Position numbers and translations under genes: made by a program. From CBDHHC01 sp050633205 (lineage in GTDB: Bacteria > Pseudomonadota > Alphaproteobacteria > Rhizobiales > CBDHHC01), in assembly GCA_050633205.1 (NCBI GenBank), contig JBOEGA010000086.1, forward strand, positions 1 through 21,405: a stretch of 21,405 nucleotides of DNA, written 5' to 3'. Positions 1 to 8,303 of the stretch are shown here, one piece after another; position 1 is the stretch's first letter, and every line of letters begins with the position of its first letter. The notes below the pieces were generated by a model, which searched no databases, was not told where the DNA came from, and saw nothing but the letters and a program-made list of their open reading frames with translations.

Positions 1-3000
1 CAGGTTGACTATTTCTTTAATACGGCTTCTCCTGTTCTGCCAGAGGATGGAGTGGTTACAGGTGGAAACAGCGCTCCTGTCGGTGTGAATGACAGTTATA
101 CGACTGATGTTGATGCAGCTCTTGTGATCCCGGCAAATGGTGTCCTGAGCAACGACTCGGATGCAAATGGTGATGCGCTTTCTGCTGTACTGATTACAGA
201 TGTGAATAATGGTTCGCTGACACTGAACAGTGACGGCAGCTTTACCTATACGCCAAATGCAGGTTTTGCTGGTTCTGACAGTTTTGTTTACCGGGCTGAT
301 GACGGGACAGATCAATCCGGCGATGTGACTGTTACAATTTCTGTTAACGCTCCGGCTGCCCCGCTTGCCTCTGATGACTTTAATGATGCATCGCTTAATC
401 CGGTGTGGTTTCTTGAAGGTCCTGCGGGAACAAATAATGTCGCAACAGCCGGAGAAGAATCCTATCTGGAAATTGTTGTTCCTACGGGTTCGTTTAATGC
501 ATGGCAGACGAACACCTCGATCAGGACTATGCAGAATATTCTTGATGAGGACTTTGGCATTGAAGCCCGTTTTCTGAGCGAACCTACAGGAGATTATCAG
601 AATCAGGGTATTCTGGTTGCACAGGATGACACGAACTTTGTTCGCTTTGATGTTTATCACAGTGGTTCTGACCTTTATCTTTTCGGAGCGACCACTGCGA
701 ATGGAAATTCGACAGGATTATTTAATATTGCTATTGGCAATGGGGCTGCTGAATATCTGAGACTGGACCGTTCCGGCGACACATGGACTTTTGAGTATTC
801 GTCTGATAGTGTGAACTGGACGACTGCCGGTACGACAACATTTGCTCTGAATGTTGTTGCGGCTGGTCCTTTTGCTTCTGCGCAGAATGATGGTTTTGTG
901 GCTCAGGTTGACTATTTCTTTAATACGGCAAATCCTATTTCTCCTGAAGATCCGCAGCCTACTCCGCCGAATGCTGTTGATGATGTGCTTATGGCTTCAC
1001 TGAATACAGCACTGGGCATAAATGTTGCTGCTGACCTTCTGGCTAACGATACAGATGTTGATGGTGATGCGCTTAGTCTCGACAGCTTTACTCAGCCAGC
1101 ACATGGTGTGATTACCGATAATGGTGACGGAACGCTGACTTATACGCCTGCGAACGGATTTACGGGTGTAGACGACTTTACCTATACGATTACAGACGGA
1201 ACATTTACGAATACAGCAACTGTATCCATTGGTGTTGATAATTCCGCACCTATTGCACAGCAGGATGATGTGAGTGTTGATGAGGACGGTTTTGTTAATA
1301 TTGCCGTGCTTGCAAATGACAGTGATCCGGATGCTTCTGATACGATTACTGTATCGTCGGTCAGCGGAGCATCTAATGGTCAGGTGTTCCTGAATTCGGA
1401 TGGTACTGTGGACTATACACCTGACGAGAATTTCTTTGGTTCGGATACGTTTACATATGTCACGACGGACGGCGTTTCAGAAACGACCGGAACAGTTCAG
1501 GTTACGGTGAATTCAATTGAGGATGATCCGGAAGCTGAGGATGATCATGTTTCCACTTTGCCGGGAGTTGCGCGGGTTATCAATATCAATCTGGACCTGC
1601 TTGCCAATGATAGTGATGGCGATGGCGATGCGCTGACATTCGATGGTTTTGTGCAGCCTGCGAACGGGACGATTGTTGATAATGGTGATGGAACGCTGAC
1701 CTATACGCCTAATAACGGGTTCTCCGGTGTGGACAGCTTTACCTATACGGTTACGGATGGAAATACCACTGACAGTGCGACTGTGAATGTATCGGTTGAT
1801 GATAACAGTCTGATTAATGTGTGGTACGGCTCTCTCCAGAAGTTCGGTAATGTTGGTGAAAGCCAGCAGTGGGTGAATATTCTGGGTAATGTTGATACTT
1901 CGCAGATTACGGACCTTTCCTATTCGCTGAATGGCGGTACTCAGAGAAGTCTGTCTATTGGTACTGATACGCGCCGTCTTGAAGAGGATGGTGACTTCAA
2001 TATTGATATTGATTATGCGGAGCTGGATGGATCAACGACAAATGATATTGTTACGATCTATGCGACGCTGACGAATGGCGATGTGCTTTCGCGGGATATT
2101 GTTATTGATTATGAATACGGGAACAAATGGGCGCAGGATTATACGATCAACTGGGCTTCTGTGACGGACCTTCAGGATGTTGTGCAGGTTGTTGATGGCG
2201 AGTGGTATGTTGATAATGGCCAGCTCAGAACTTCCCAGGTTGGATATGACCGGATTGTTGCGATTGGTGACAGTAACTGGGATAACTTTGAAGCAACCAT
2301 GACCATGACTATCAATACGATGGGTGAAGGTACTGCCCGTGACGGGGCCGGTTTTGGTCTCGGGTTATTATGGAATGGTCATACGGATGATCCGCTTCCG
2401 GGTTATCAGCCTGTGTCGGGGTATAATCCGATTGTATCGCCGTTTTTTAATACGAAGGATGACCTGTTTACATTGCATGACCATCCTGACTGGAATTCGC
2501 CGCATCTGGATACGGCTCCATTTGTCTTTGAGGAAGGTGTTACCTACAATATCCGGGTTCAGGTTGAGCAGACTAATGTGCTTGACCGATCGTACAAGTT
2601 CAAGATCTGGGATGCCAGTGAGGCTGAGCCTGCTGAGTGGTTGCTTGAGGGTGTTGACCAGATGACGGAGCCTTTGAATGGGTCGCTGGCCCTGATTGCG
2701 CATCACTGGGATATTTCGTTTGGGGATGTGACTGTTAGCGAGATTGTTGGTAATGATATTATTCAGGGTGATGAGACTGATGAGGTTCTGATTGCTGTTA
2801 ATACCAGTGATCTGCTGCCGGGTGTTGGCGAGATTGATGTGCTTGCTGGCGAAGGCGGGGCAGACCTGTTTGTGCTGGGTGGAGCGGATACGTTCTATTA
2901 TGATGATGGTGATATTGCTACGGATGGTGTGCTGGATTATGCGCTGATATTTGATTTTGTCAGTGGGACAGATCAGATTCAGCTTCATGGTGATGCATCG

Positions 3001-3144
3001 GATTATTTGCTTGGGACTGCGCCTTCGGGGAGTGGTACGGGAATTTATATCACCAATGGCAGCGGGCCGGATGAGCTTATCGGTGTTGTGGATGATGTTA
3101 CGGGGTTATCGCTGTTCAGTGATGACTTTATATTTGTCAGCTGA
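1..3144 (+). CDS. Large modular secreted protein, type I secretion substrate with cadherin-like and lectin-like beta-sandwich domains (5' end outside window)
   Basis: The frame is open from base 1, so the gene starts upstream; 1047 residues are visible. Domains in visible order: the last ~10 residues of a beta-sandwich domain (QVDYFFNTA); a cadherin-like/tandem-95 repeat (nt ~73-351); a DUF1349/LamG-like beta-sandwich (nt ~364-930); three more cadherin-like repeats (nt ~967-1239, 1243-1515, 1522-1800), each with an acidic NDxDxxGDxL-type, probably calcium-binding loop and a TYTP..GF.G.D.F.Y core; a beta-rich linker (nt ~1801-2112); a second lectin-like region (nt ~2113-2745). The C-terminus has degenerate RTX-type glycine/aspartate sequence (GEGGADLFV), an FDFVSGTDQIQL segment like the serralysin C-terminal domain, and a hydrophobic end, DDFIFVS, typical of type I secretion signals. 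The PrtD/HlyD-like pair at 8304-11428 is the likely exporter (inference). Probable role is matrix binding or adhesion. No catalytic domain is visible, but one could lie upstream. Confidence 0.85.
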   Translation, partial: QVDYFFNTASPVLPEDGVVTGGNSAPVGVNDSYTTDVDAALVIPANGVLSNDSDANGDALSAVLITDVNNGSLTLNSDGSFTYTPNAGFAGSDSFVYRADDGTDQSGDVTVTISVNAPAAPLASDDFNDASLNPVWFLEGPAGTNNVATAGEESYLEIVVPTGSFNAWQTNTSIRTMQNILDEDFGIEARFLSEPTGDYQNQGILVAQDDTNFVRFDVYHSGSDLYLFGATTANGNSTGLFNIAIGNGAAEYLRLDRSGDTWTFEYSSDSVNWTTAGTTTFALNVVAAGPFASAQNDGFVAQVDYFFNTANPISPEDPQPTPPNAVDDVLMASLNTALGINVAADLLANDTDVDGDALSLDSFTQPAHGVITDNGDGTLTYTPANGFTGVDDFTYTITDGTFTNTATVSIGVDNSAPIAQQDDVSVDEDGFVNIAVLANDSDPDASDTITVSSVSGASNGQVFLNSDGTVDYTPDENFFGSDTFTYVTTDGVSETTGTVQVTVNSIEDDPEAEDDHVSTLPGVARVININLDLLANDSDGDGDALTFDGFVQPANGTIVDNGDGTLTYTPNNGFSGVDSFTYTVTDGNTTDSATVNVSVDDNSLINVWYGSLQKFGNVGESQQWVNILGNVDTSQITDLSYSLNGGTQRSLSIGTDTRRLEEDGDFNIDIDYAELDGSTTNDIVTIYATLTNGDVLSRDIVIDYEYGNKWAQDYTINWASVTDLQDVVQVVDGEWYVDNGQLRTSQVGYDRIVAIGDSNWDNFEATMTMTINTMGEGTARDGAGFGLGLLWNGHTDDPLPGYQPVSGYNPIVSPFFNTKDDLFTLHDHPDWNSPHLDTAPFVFEEGVTYNIRVQVEQTNVLDRSYKFKIWDASEAEPAEWLLEGVDQMTEPLNGSLALIAHHWDISFGDVTVSEIVGNDIIQGDETDEVLIAVNTSDLLPGVGEIDVLAGEGGADLFVLGGADTFYYDDGDIATDGVLDYALIFDFVSGTDQIQLHGDASDYLLGTAPSGSGTGIYITNGSGPDELIGVVDDVTGLSLFSDDFIFVS
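904..929 (+). repeat. 26-bp exact repeat of bases 1-26, marking a duplicated lectin-like domain
   Basis: Bases 904-929 are identical to bases 1-26. The offset is 903 bp, exactly 301 codons. Both copies encode the closing strand of the DUF1349/LamG-like domain (QVDYFFNTA). This shows that another copy of that domain lies just upstream of the window, and that the protein contains a repeated module of one beta-sandwich plus linker and cadherin-like domain. Confidence 0.85.
1678..1761 (+). repeat. Intragenic repeat of 1117-1200 (cadherin-like domain core)
   Basis: Bases 1678-1761 align without gaps to 1117-1200. By my count 69 of 84 bases and 24 of 28 encoded residues match, starting DNGDGTLTYTP. 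The copies are 561 bp apart (187 codons), and the intervening domain is more divergent. This is consistent with an older duplication of a domain pair within the gene. Confidence 0.8.
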
Positions 3145-3151
3145 TTTTTGA

Positions 3152-3153
3152 NN
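3152..3153. other. Assembly gap (2 N)
   Basis: Two undetermined bases sit immediately before the terminator hairpin, between convergent genes. They probably mark a contig join rather than sequencing ambiguity, because a similar 2-N join occurs at 19639-19640. The true number of missing bases is unknown. No coding sequence appears disrupted. Confidence 0.9.
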
Positions 3154-3183
3154 TCGTTCAGTTCTCCTGAACGAGGCATTTTT
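3154..3183 (+). terminator. Rho-independent terminator after the secreted-protein gene
   Basis: A perfect 8-bp stem, TCGTTCAG (3154-3161) with CTGAACGA (3167-3174), encloses a 5-base loop and is followed by GGCATTTTT. It begins 10 bases after the stop codon at 3142-3144. The T-tract is only on the + side, so it serves the + strand gene; the minus strand shows no matching U-tract. The left flank may be incomplete because of the N gap. Confidence 0.7.
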
Positions 3184-3184
3184 C

Positions 3185-4135
3185 CTAATCATCGTCTTTA
3201 AGCAGGCTCAGGCGGAGCATTTCCCAGTTCTGGGAGAAGCCACGCACGGCCTGAATGCTTTTCAGGACTCTTGTTGTTTCATTGAAATGCAGCATTGCCA
3301 GCCAGTAGTTGACCCAGTATCTCATTGCAGATGTGAAGCGTAATGCTCTCCATACATTGGGGAACCTGTCGTAGAGTTCCTTGCGGGTGAAGCCGTTTAT
3401 ATTAGGGCCTGTTCTGCCAAGGTAGAGCGCTCGTTTGCGAATGCCTTCCGGGGTGATCAGATGCGGCTGGATGCGGTGGTTAAGTACGGCATCAGGTATG
3501 TAAATGGTTTTGTAGCCGTCCTGTTTCATTTTAATGAGGAACTGGGTTTCACCGCCCATGATGCGGCGTTTGCTGGTTGGACCAAGAGCCACATCGAACA
3601 GGCGACCGCCTTCGAGAACTTCTTTTCTTACCCAGAAATTAGGACCGCCGGGATAATGGTTATCCGGCCAGACTACCGGCTTATCTCCGAAATTAATTCT
3701 GCAATAGCCCCAATCAAGAAGGTCTGGTGTATGGACCCATTCAGGTGGATTTTCGCATGGCCAGGTTACGTCTATTCTGCCACCAAAAACCTGATAGTCC
3801 GGATGTTCGGCAGCAGACTTTGCTACGCCCTGCAACCAGCCTTTCTGCGGTGTTACATCATCATCGCTAAAGACAAGAATGTCTTTCAGTGTGCCTTCTG
3901 TCAGGGCGCGATTGAGGGCCTTGTTTTTTCCAGCTTCAGGCTCAAAAAGATATTCAACATTTATTCTGTCCGAGAAGGATTTGATAACTTCGGCTGTATC
4001 ATCCTTGCTGTTGTTATCGATAATAATGAATACCGGGTCCAGTCCTTCCAGGTCCAGTTGGCACATGCCTTCGAGAGTTTCGCGAATGCTCTCTGATCTA
4101 TTGAATGTCGCGATAATAATCGACATAGAGGTCAT
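3185..4135 (-). CDS. Family 2 (GT-A) glycosyltransferase, exopolysaccharide assembly
   Basis: A 316-residue inverting glycosyltransferase that should add one sugar from a nucleotide-sugar donor to the growing lipid-linked repeat unit at the cytoplasmic face. It opens with the family's N-terminal strand (SIIIATFNR, residues 5-13), has IIIDNNSKDDT around residues 37-47, and carries the donor- and metal-binding DxD motif as FSDDD, with aspartates at residues 91-93. No transmembrane segment is evident. AGGGAG about 9 bases upstream supports the ATG at 4135. It is last in a minus-strand operon, 17 bp after the preceding glycosyltransferase, and converges on the secreted-protein gene. Donor and acceptor sugars cannot be read from the sequence. 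Confidence 0.9.
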   Translation of the reverse strand: MTSMSIIIATFNRSESIRETLEGMCQLDLEGLDPVFIIIDNNSKDDTAEVIKSFSDRINVEYLFEPEAGKNKALNRALTEGTLKDILVFSDDDVTPQKGWLQGVAKSAAEHPDYQVFGGRIDVTWPCENPPEWVHTPDLLDWGYCRINFGDKPVVWPDNHYPGGPNFWVRKEVLEGGRLFDVALGPTSKRRIMGGETQFLIKMKQDGYKTIYIPDAVLNHRIQPHLITPEGIRKRALYLGRTGPNINGFTRKELYDRFPNVWRALRFTSAMRYWVNYWLAMLHFNETTRVLKSIQAVRGFSQNWEMLRLSLLKDDD

Positions 4136-4152
4136 TTCAAAATACTCCCTTT

Positions 4153-5055
4153 TTAAATCTTTTCTGGCCGGGCCGGAGAACGAAGTCCAAATATCCTGCG
4201 ACCTGCTGCTTTCAGGTCATTCAGCAAAGGCCATTTAAATTTCCAGACTTCCCTCGTGAATGCACGGAAACACCAATATCTGGATTTGAGGGACATGGGC
4301 TGAAATGCAACCAGTTTGAAATATTCGTAATAAATCCTCCAGTAGGGTAACAGCAGCTTTCCCTTATTGGAGATGTCAAACCATTCTGAATAGGTGGCAC
4401 GATCCTCAAGCATATTTCTTGACTGGTTTGCATGCTCTCTATTGAAAAACAGGAATTCCTGAACGCGAACAATCTTGCCTAATATTCCCAGATGTCCGAG
4501 CAGCACCCCATCACCATGGGAATACCCGCCAATAAGTGCTGTTTTACGTAATTGTTCAGTACGAATTACACCAAATATTTCCTGACACCGGTGAGGTTTG
4601 ATCTGTTCACTAAAGCGTTCATGCGGAGTATCCTGATCAAAGAATAATCCGGAATCATAGCTGTCTGATATTTTTCCTTCAGCATCGATAAGCTGGACTT
4701 TTGTGTAACAGACGACGACATCAGGGTTTTCATCCAGTACCCTGACACATTTCTCTACGCAGGTCGGATCCATAAGGTCGTCATGGGCAGCCCATTTGAA
4801 ATATTCACCAGTTGCTTCATGTACGACAAAGTTAAAGTTTGGTGCAGCGCCCAAATTGTTTTCCTGCAGAATATATCTGACGCGACTATCTCTTGCCGCA
4901 TAATCTTCGCAAATTTCTCTTGTGCTATCCGTAGAACAGTTATCAGAAATGATTAATTCAAAATCTTTGTAGGTCTGCCCGAGAATACTGTCGATAGCTT
5001 CCCGCAAAAATTGCTCCCCATTATATACAGGCAAACCAATACTTAATTTTACCAT
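4153..5055 (-). CDS. Family 2 (GT-A) glycosyltransferase, exopolysaccharide assembly
   Basis: A 300-residue GT2 enzyme. The N-terminal motif LSIGLPVYNGEQFLREAI (residues 4-21) is typical of bacterial polysaccharide GT2 proteins. IISDNCSTDST follows at residues 35-45, and the DxD position is occupied by HDD (residues 91-93, in WAAHDDLMD). The C-terminal part is basic and lacks clear membrane helices. A GGGGA about 7 bases upstream supports the ATG at 5055. It lies between the flippase gene (102 bp upstream in transcription) and a second GT2 gene (17 bp downstream), so the three are probably co-transcribed. It belongs to a different GT2 subgroup from its neighbour, suggesting a different linkage. 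Specificity is unknown. Confidence 0.9.
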   Translation of the reverse strand: MVKLSIGLPVYNGEQFLREAIDSILGQTYKDFELIISDNCSTDSTREICEDYAARDSRVRYILQENNLGAAPNFNFVVHEATGEYFKWAAHDDLMDPTCVEKCVRVLDENPDVVVCYTKVQLIDAEGKISDSYDSGLFFDQDTPHERFSEQIKPHRCQEIFGVIRTEQLRKTALIGGYSHGDGVLLGHLGILGKIVRVQEFLFFNREHANQSRNMLEDRATYSEWFDISNKGKLLLPYWRIYYEYFKLVAFQPMSLKSRYWCFRAFTREVWKFKWPLLNDLKAAGRRIFGLRSPARPEKI

Positions 5056-5157
5056 GCCTTATTCCCCAATAAGATCTTCCGATCGCATATAGCGATTAAC
5101 AATGCATTGGCCGGATAAACGAATTGTTAAACCTCAGAATGAACAGAGACAGACCAG

Positions 5158-6735
5158 TTATCTGGCCGGTCGAAATCTGAACCACAGCCTCTGAACAGGA
5201 TCAACAACCATCCGAACAAGCTCCCCTTCGTATTTTTTAAGTACTAACAATAAAACAATGCCGTATGCACACATCCCTGCTGCTCCAAAGACCATCAGCT
5301 CCAGCCAGGTTTCCGGCGCATGCAGGAATTTCATTGGCAGCCAGACGGCAAGTCCTGCTATGCCCGGCAGGATACCCGGCACCAGGTTTTCAAAAAAGAA
5401 GCGGCCAAAACTGACTTTGGCCAACCGCATACCCATTGGCCAGAATACCAATATCTGAGAAATTGATGTTGTAATAAAGATTGTGGCTGCAGCACCAACA
5501 GCCCCATATTTCAGCTCCATTGTGACATAGATCATTATTGCCAGATTCAGCAAGCTGACCGAGATTGCAGCCAAAGCAAAGGGTTTTACATTAGCCTTCG
5601 CCATCGAAATTTTGGACAGCATATTACCCGAGGCAGTAAATGGATATGTCGCCATAATCAGGATGAGAACAAATGCCGTATCAATAAATGTATCTCCAAT
5701 ATAAAGCTTTATAAATTCCGGAGCCAGCGCCATCATCGGGCAGGCAACCATCAGCATAGCCCATAATGCAAAACGCCCTCCCCTAAGGTAGGCATTAGCA
5801 ATACGCCCGTCATCACCTGCTGCATTCATGGCTGTTAATGCAGGCATAACCGGTGTTGATGCCATGAGCGTCATATTGAAAACCTGGCGGTGGAATGTGT
5901 TAGCCACATGATAATTTGTGACATCCAGAGGTGTACCAAACTTGTTTAATACAATAGCCCCTGCACTCAGAAAAATCATGTGCGAGAGATGGCTGATTGT
6001 GGACCATAGCCCGAATGACATTACGGAACTGGCTGTTTTCCTATCAAACAGGCTGCTGTCAAACCGTAGCTGGGGAACCATTTTCTTTGATACTGCGGTT
6101 ACAATGATAACGAATATGAATTTTGATATGGTTACTGAAACCACGACCCAGAGTACCTTTGGTCCTACCCCTATAAGAAGAACCAGTAATATGAGGATAC
6201 GCAGAAGGTCTGTTCCAATTGTAATCGCATTCAGCAACACATAACGCTGCTTAACATGGAACCCCAGTGAATAAGGCAGTAAAGCGGTTTCAAACAGGAA
6301 GGTTATCAGCATCAGCGCCATCATCAGGCGTGCTTCCCAGATCTGATAATCAGGAACTGTCAGAAAATAATCTATGTACCAGGAAAATGCCATGCCCAGC
6401 ACGAGGAGGATCATTGATGCGCCACCCAATAAAGGCAATATAGAAGACAGAACCCTTTGAAAGTGTTCCTCATCGCCTTTTGCATATGCGTCAGTTGCAT
6501 GACGGATAACACCGCCAACAAAAACAGTAGAAAACAAGGGGGCGAAAATCATAATTGCTGCAACAACTGGATAAATCGCAAATTCTTCAGGAGATATTCT
6601 TTTCAGCAGATACTGGAACATCCAGGCCAGGACAAATACATTGAGCAGTCGTGTGAATACTGAACTGGCAGAATTGATATAGACAAGCCGCTTGTTAATT
6701 TCGACAGAGGTTTTATTATTTTTATCGTTGCTCAT
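5158..6735 (-). CDS. Wzx-like flippase, MOP-superfamily polysaccharide transporter
   Basis: A 525-residue, highly hydrophobic protein with about 12-14 predicted membrane helices by eye, the size and pattern of O-antigen/exopolysaccharide flippases of the MOP superfamily. It should move the undecaprenyl-diphosphate-linked repeat unit from the cytoplasmic to the periplasmic face of the inner membrane. The N-terminus (residues ~1-15) is short, polar and lysine-rich; the first helices span about residues 20-80. A basic C-terminal tail (VQRLWFRFRPAR) ends in the cytoplasm by the positive-inside rule. It is the first gene of a minus-strand operon with two GT2 genes. The ribosome binding site is weak. 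The leader has two dyads (6758-6824). A polymerase (Wzy) is less likely because no large periplasmic loop is visible. Confidence 0.85.
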   Translation of the reverse strand: MSNDKNNKTSVEINKRLVYINSASSVFTRLLNVFVLAWMFQYLLKRISPEEFAIYPVVAAIMIFAPLFSTVFVGGVIRHATDAYAKGDEEHFQRVLSSILPLLGGASMILLVLGMAFSWYIDYFLTVPDYQIWEARLMMALMLITFLFETALLPYSLGFHVKQRYVLLNAITIGTDLLRILILLVLLIGVGPKVLWVVVSVTISKFIFVIIVTAVSKKMVPQLRFDSSLFDRKTASSVMSFGLWSTISHLSHMIFLSAGAIVLNKFGTPLDVTNYHVANTFHRQVFNMTLMASTPVMPALTAMNAAGDDGRIANAYLRGGRFALWAMLMVACPMMALAPEFIKLYIGDTFIDTAFVLILIMATYPFTASGNMLSKISMAKANVKPFALAAISVSLLNLAIMIYVTMELKYGAVGAAATIFITTSISQILVFWPMGMRLAKVSFGRFFFENLVPGILPGIAGLAVWLPMKFLHAPETWLELMVFGAAGMCAYGIVLLLVLKKYEGELVRMVVDPVQRLWFRFRPAR

Positions 6736-7049
6736 AAGTGGTCAGGGCCTGTTACTGCAATTCTGTGACTGCATTCCCAAGGTTTGATAATGTCACAGCA
6801 ATTGTAATGAATACGTGGTCATTATCATTCATATTTGCTAAAAATTCGCATCACTGCAGGAATAGAATTCAAGTATTTTCTTCAAATAACAGAGAAGAGA
6901 TGAATAGTTATTTATATTCAACTCATTGCCTGCTTTTTCTATACTAATTTGCGACAGAAGTATCATAAAAGCATGAAAGGTTAAAGCTCTTTAGGGGCAA
7001 CAAAAGGTAATTTACTCCTATGGCTTGCACTCCAACCACGATCCTCCCC
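6736..7049 (-). promoter_or_regulatory. Leader/promoter region of the flippase operon with two abutting dyads
   Basis: This is a 314-bp non-coding stretch between the glycosyltransferase stop (7050) and the flippase start (6735). The first dyad has arms CAATTCTGTGAC (6758-6769) and GTCACAGCAATTG (6792-6804), which are complementary except for one bulged base, with a 22-base spacer. It is directly followed by a second dyad, TAATGA (6805-6810) with TCATTA (6819-6824), spaced by 8 bases. They could be a regulator-binding region or a 5'-UTR hairpin close to the start codon. I see no convincing -35/-10 pair and no clear terminator for the upstream gene. A 69-codon + strand frame here has no coding features. 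Confidence 0.4.
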
Positions 7050-8189
7050 TCAGGAAAGCACCTTATTTATCAATTCAGAATATGTCTGTACGACACTATG
7101 CTTTCTGAATTTCTCAAAGAAACCATTATGTTGTAATTCACTGATATTCGACTTCAATTTTTCTTCTATGGATATCAGGCAGGTCAGTCCGTGTGCAATG
7201 TCCCGAGTTGATTTAGGGTCGCATTTATAACCGATTTCAACATCATCGAAGAAACCATCAACACCCCTCCCTCCGGAGTAAAGCACAGGAACTCCCGAGA
7301 AGAGTGCCTCAATATATACCATGCCATAACTTTCTGTCAGGGTCGGTAAAACAAATGCCTGATATTGACTAAAGGTTTCCTGAATATTTTCGTGTGGAAC
7401 GACGCCCCCAAGTTTCACATGTTCCTGCAATTTGTTTTTTGCTATCAGACTATTAACAGCTGCAATCGACTTTTCACTACCTCTGCCAAAGATGGTCAGT
7501 TGAATATCTTCTCCCTCTTTTACAACCATGCTGATCGCGTCCAGTAACTTTACAGTTCCTTTTGTACGATAAATATCAAGGTTATAAGCGCTTACCAGCC
7601 CAGCACCTGAAACCTGTGACTGCAGATAGGTATCGCTTTCTGTAATCACCGGAAGGTCGGTAAAATTACCGGTTTCCAGATTCAGCCGCTTGATTACATA
7701 TTCCTGTATCCAGGGGGCGGCTGGCAACAGTTGTGCTGCTTTGGTTGCGACTTCCCGGTAAAGAGATTTTTTTTCGGGCTTGGCACGAATGTATTTCTGA
7801 TCCGTGTTTCCCCACAGACTAGATACAAAAGGACATTGCAGTTTTTCAGAAAGCCTTAGTGCTATAACGCCCTCGATTGTAAGTTTATGAGCATGAATTA
7901 CATCTATGTGAACTTCTCTTCTCTGAAGATCTTCATAGATCCAGTCTGCAACAGGATTGAGAAATGTCTCCTGTAACAAACCCAAAGGGGGCGCTTTATA
8001 CCTAAAGCTTATAACATTATCAGATTCATCCGGGTGCTTTTCAATACCGCCTAACCCTGTTGCCCTGTTCATTGAATAAACCAGGTGGTTAAACCCGGGA
8101 GAACTATCCAGCAGGCTTTTTACAGCCCTGGTTTTTCCTGGAGCAATTACATCGGGATAGTCAGCAGTAATGTGTAAAATATTAGTCAT
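7050..8189 (-). CDS. Family 4 (GT-B) glycosyltransferase, exopolysaccharide assembly
   Basis: A retaining GT-B glycosyltransferase of about 379 residues. The C-terminal Rossmann half holds the IFGRGSE segment and the EX7E signature, read as ESYGMVYIE near residues 282-290, which binds the nucleotide-sugar donor; SGVPVLYSGG follows. The N-terminal half begins ILHITADYPD. I start it at the ATG at 8189, because the frame extends upstream only to a TTG (8225) whose extra residues (LYRSVGRLDSF) do not look like family sequence and overlap the terminator region. It lies between the secretion operon and the flippase operon on the same strand, but is separated from the former by a terminator (8223-8252) and from the latter by 314 bp, so it may have its own promoter. 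Sugar specificity is unknown. Confidence 0.85.
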   Translation of the reverse strand: MTNILHITADYPDVIAPGKTRAVKSLLDSSPGFNHLVYSMNRATGLGGIEKHPDESDNVISFRYKAPPLGLLQETFLNPVADWIYEDLQRREVHIDVIHAHKLTIEGVIALRLSEKLQCPFVSSLWGNTDQKYIRAKPEKKSLYREVATKAAQLLPAAPWIQEYVIKRLNLETGNFTDLPVITESDTYLQSQVSGAGLVSAYNLDIYRTKGTVKLLDAISMVVKEGEDIQLTIFGRGSEKSIAAVNSLIAKNKLQEHVKLGGVVPHENIQETFSQYQAFVLPTLTESYGMVYIEALFSGVPVLYSGGRGVDGFFDDVEIGYKCDPKSTRDIAHGLTCLISIEEKLKSNISELQHNGFFEKFRKHSVVQTYSELINKVLS

Positions 8190-8222
8190 AAATGAATCCA
8201 GCCGCCCAACACTTCTATATAA

Positions 8223-8252
8223 CAAATAAAAGACCCACCTTATGAGCGGGCC
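8223..8252 (-). terminator. Rho-independent terminator of the type I secretion operon
   Basis: Read on the minus strand, GGCCCGC (8252-8246), a 7-base loop and GTGGGTC (8238-8232) pair over 7 bp with two G-U pairs. TTTTATTTG follows. It lies about 50 bp after the adaptor stop codon (8304) and separates the secretion operon from the GT4 gene. Confidence 0.7.
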
Positions 8253-8303
8253 TTTACTTATAGATATAAAGTGGATGTGAATGGAAACAAAAAATTCAAA
8301 TGA

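Noticed and set aside
2368..2988. 206-codon minus-strand frame opposite the secreted-protein gene
   Set aside because: It lies wholly inside a strongly supported + strand gene, and its product is a low-complexity Ile/Arg-rich sequence with no domain, as expected for the antisense of a Val/Asp-rich repeat protein.
3461..4096. 211-codon + strand frame
   Set aside because: It is antisense to the GT2 gene, whose motifs are clear; the product has no recognisable features.
6738..6947. 69-codon + strand frame in the flippase leader
   Set aside because: No ribosome binding site, no domain or membrane segment, and it covers the dyads; best treated as non-coding.
8190..8225. N-terminal extension of the GT4 gene from a TTG at 8225
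   Set aside because: It would start within the terminator tail of the upstream operon, and the extra residues do not resemble the family; the ATG at 8189 begins directly before the first Rossmann strand.
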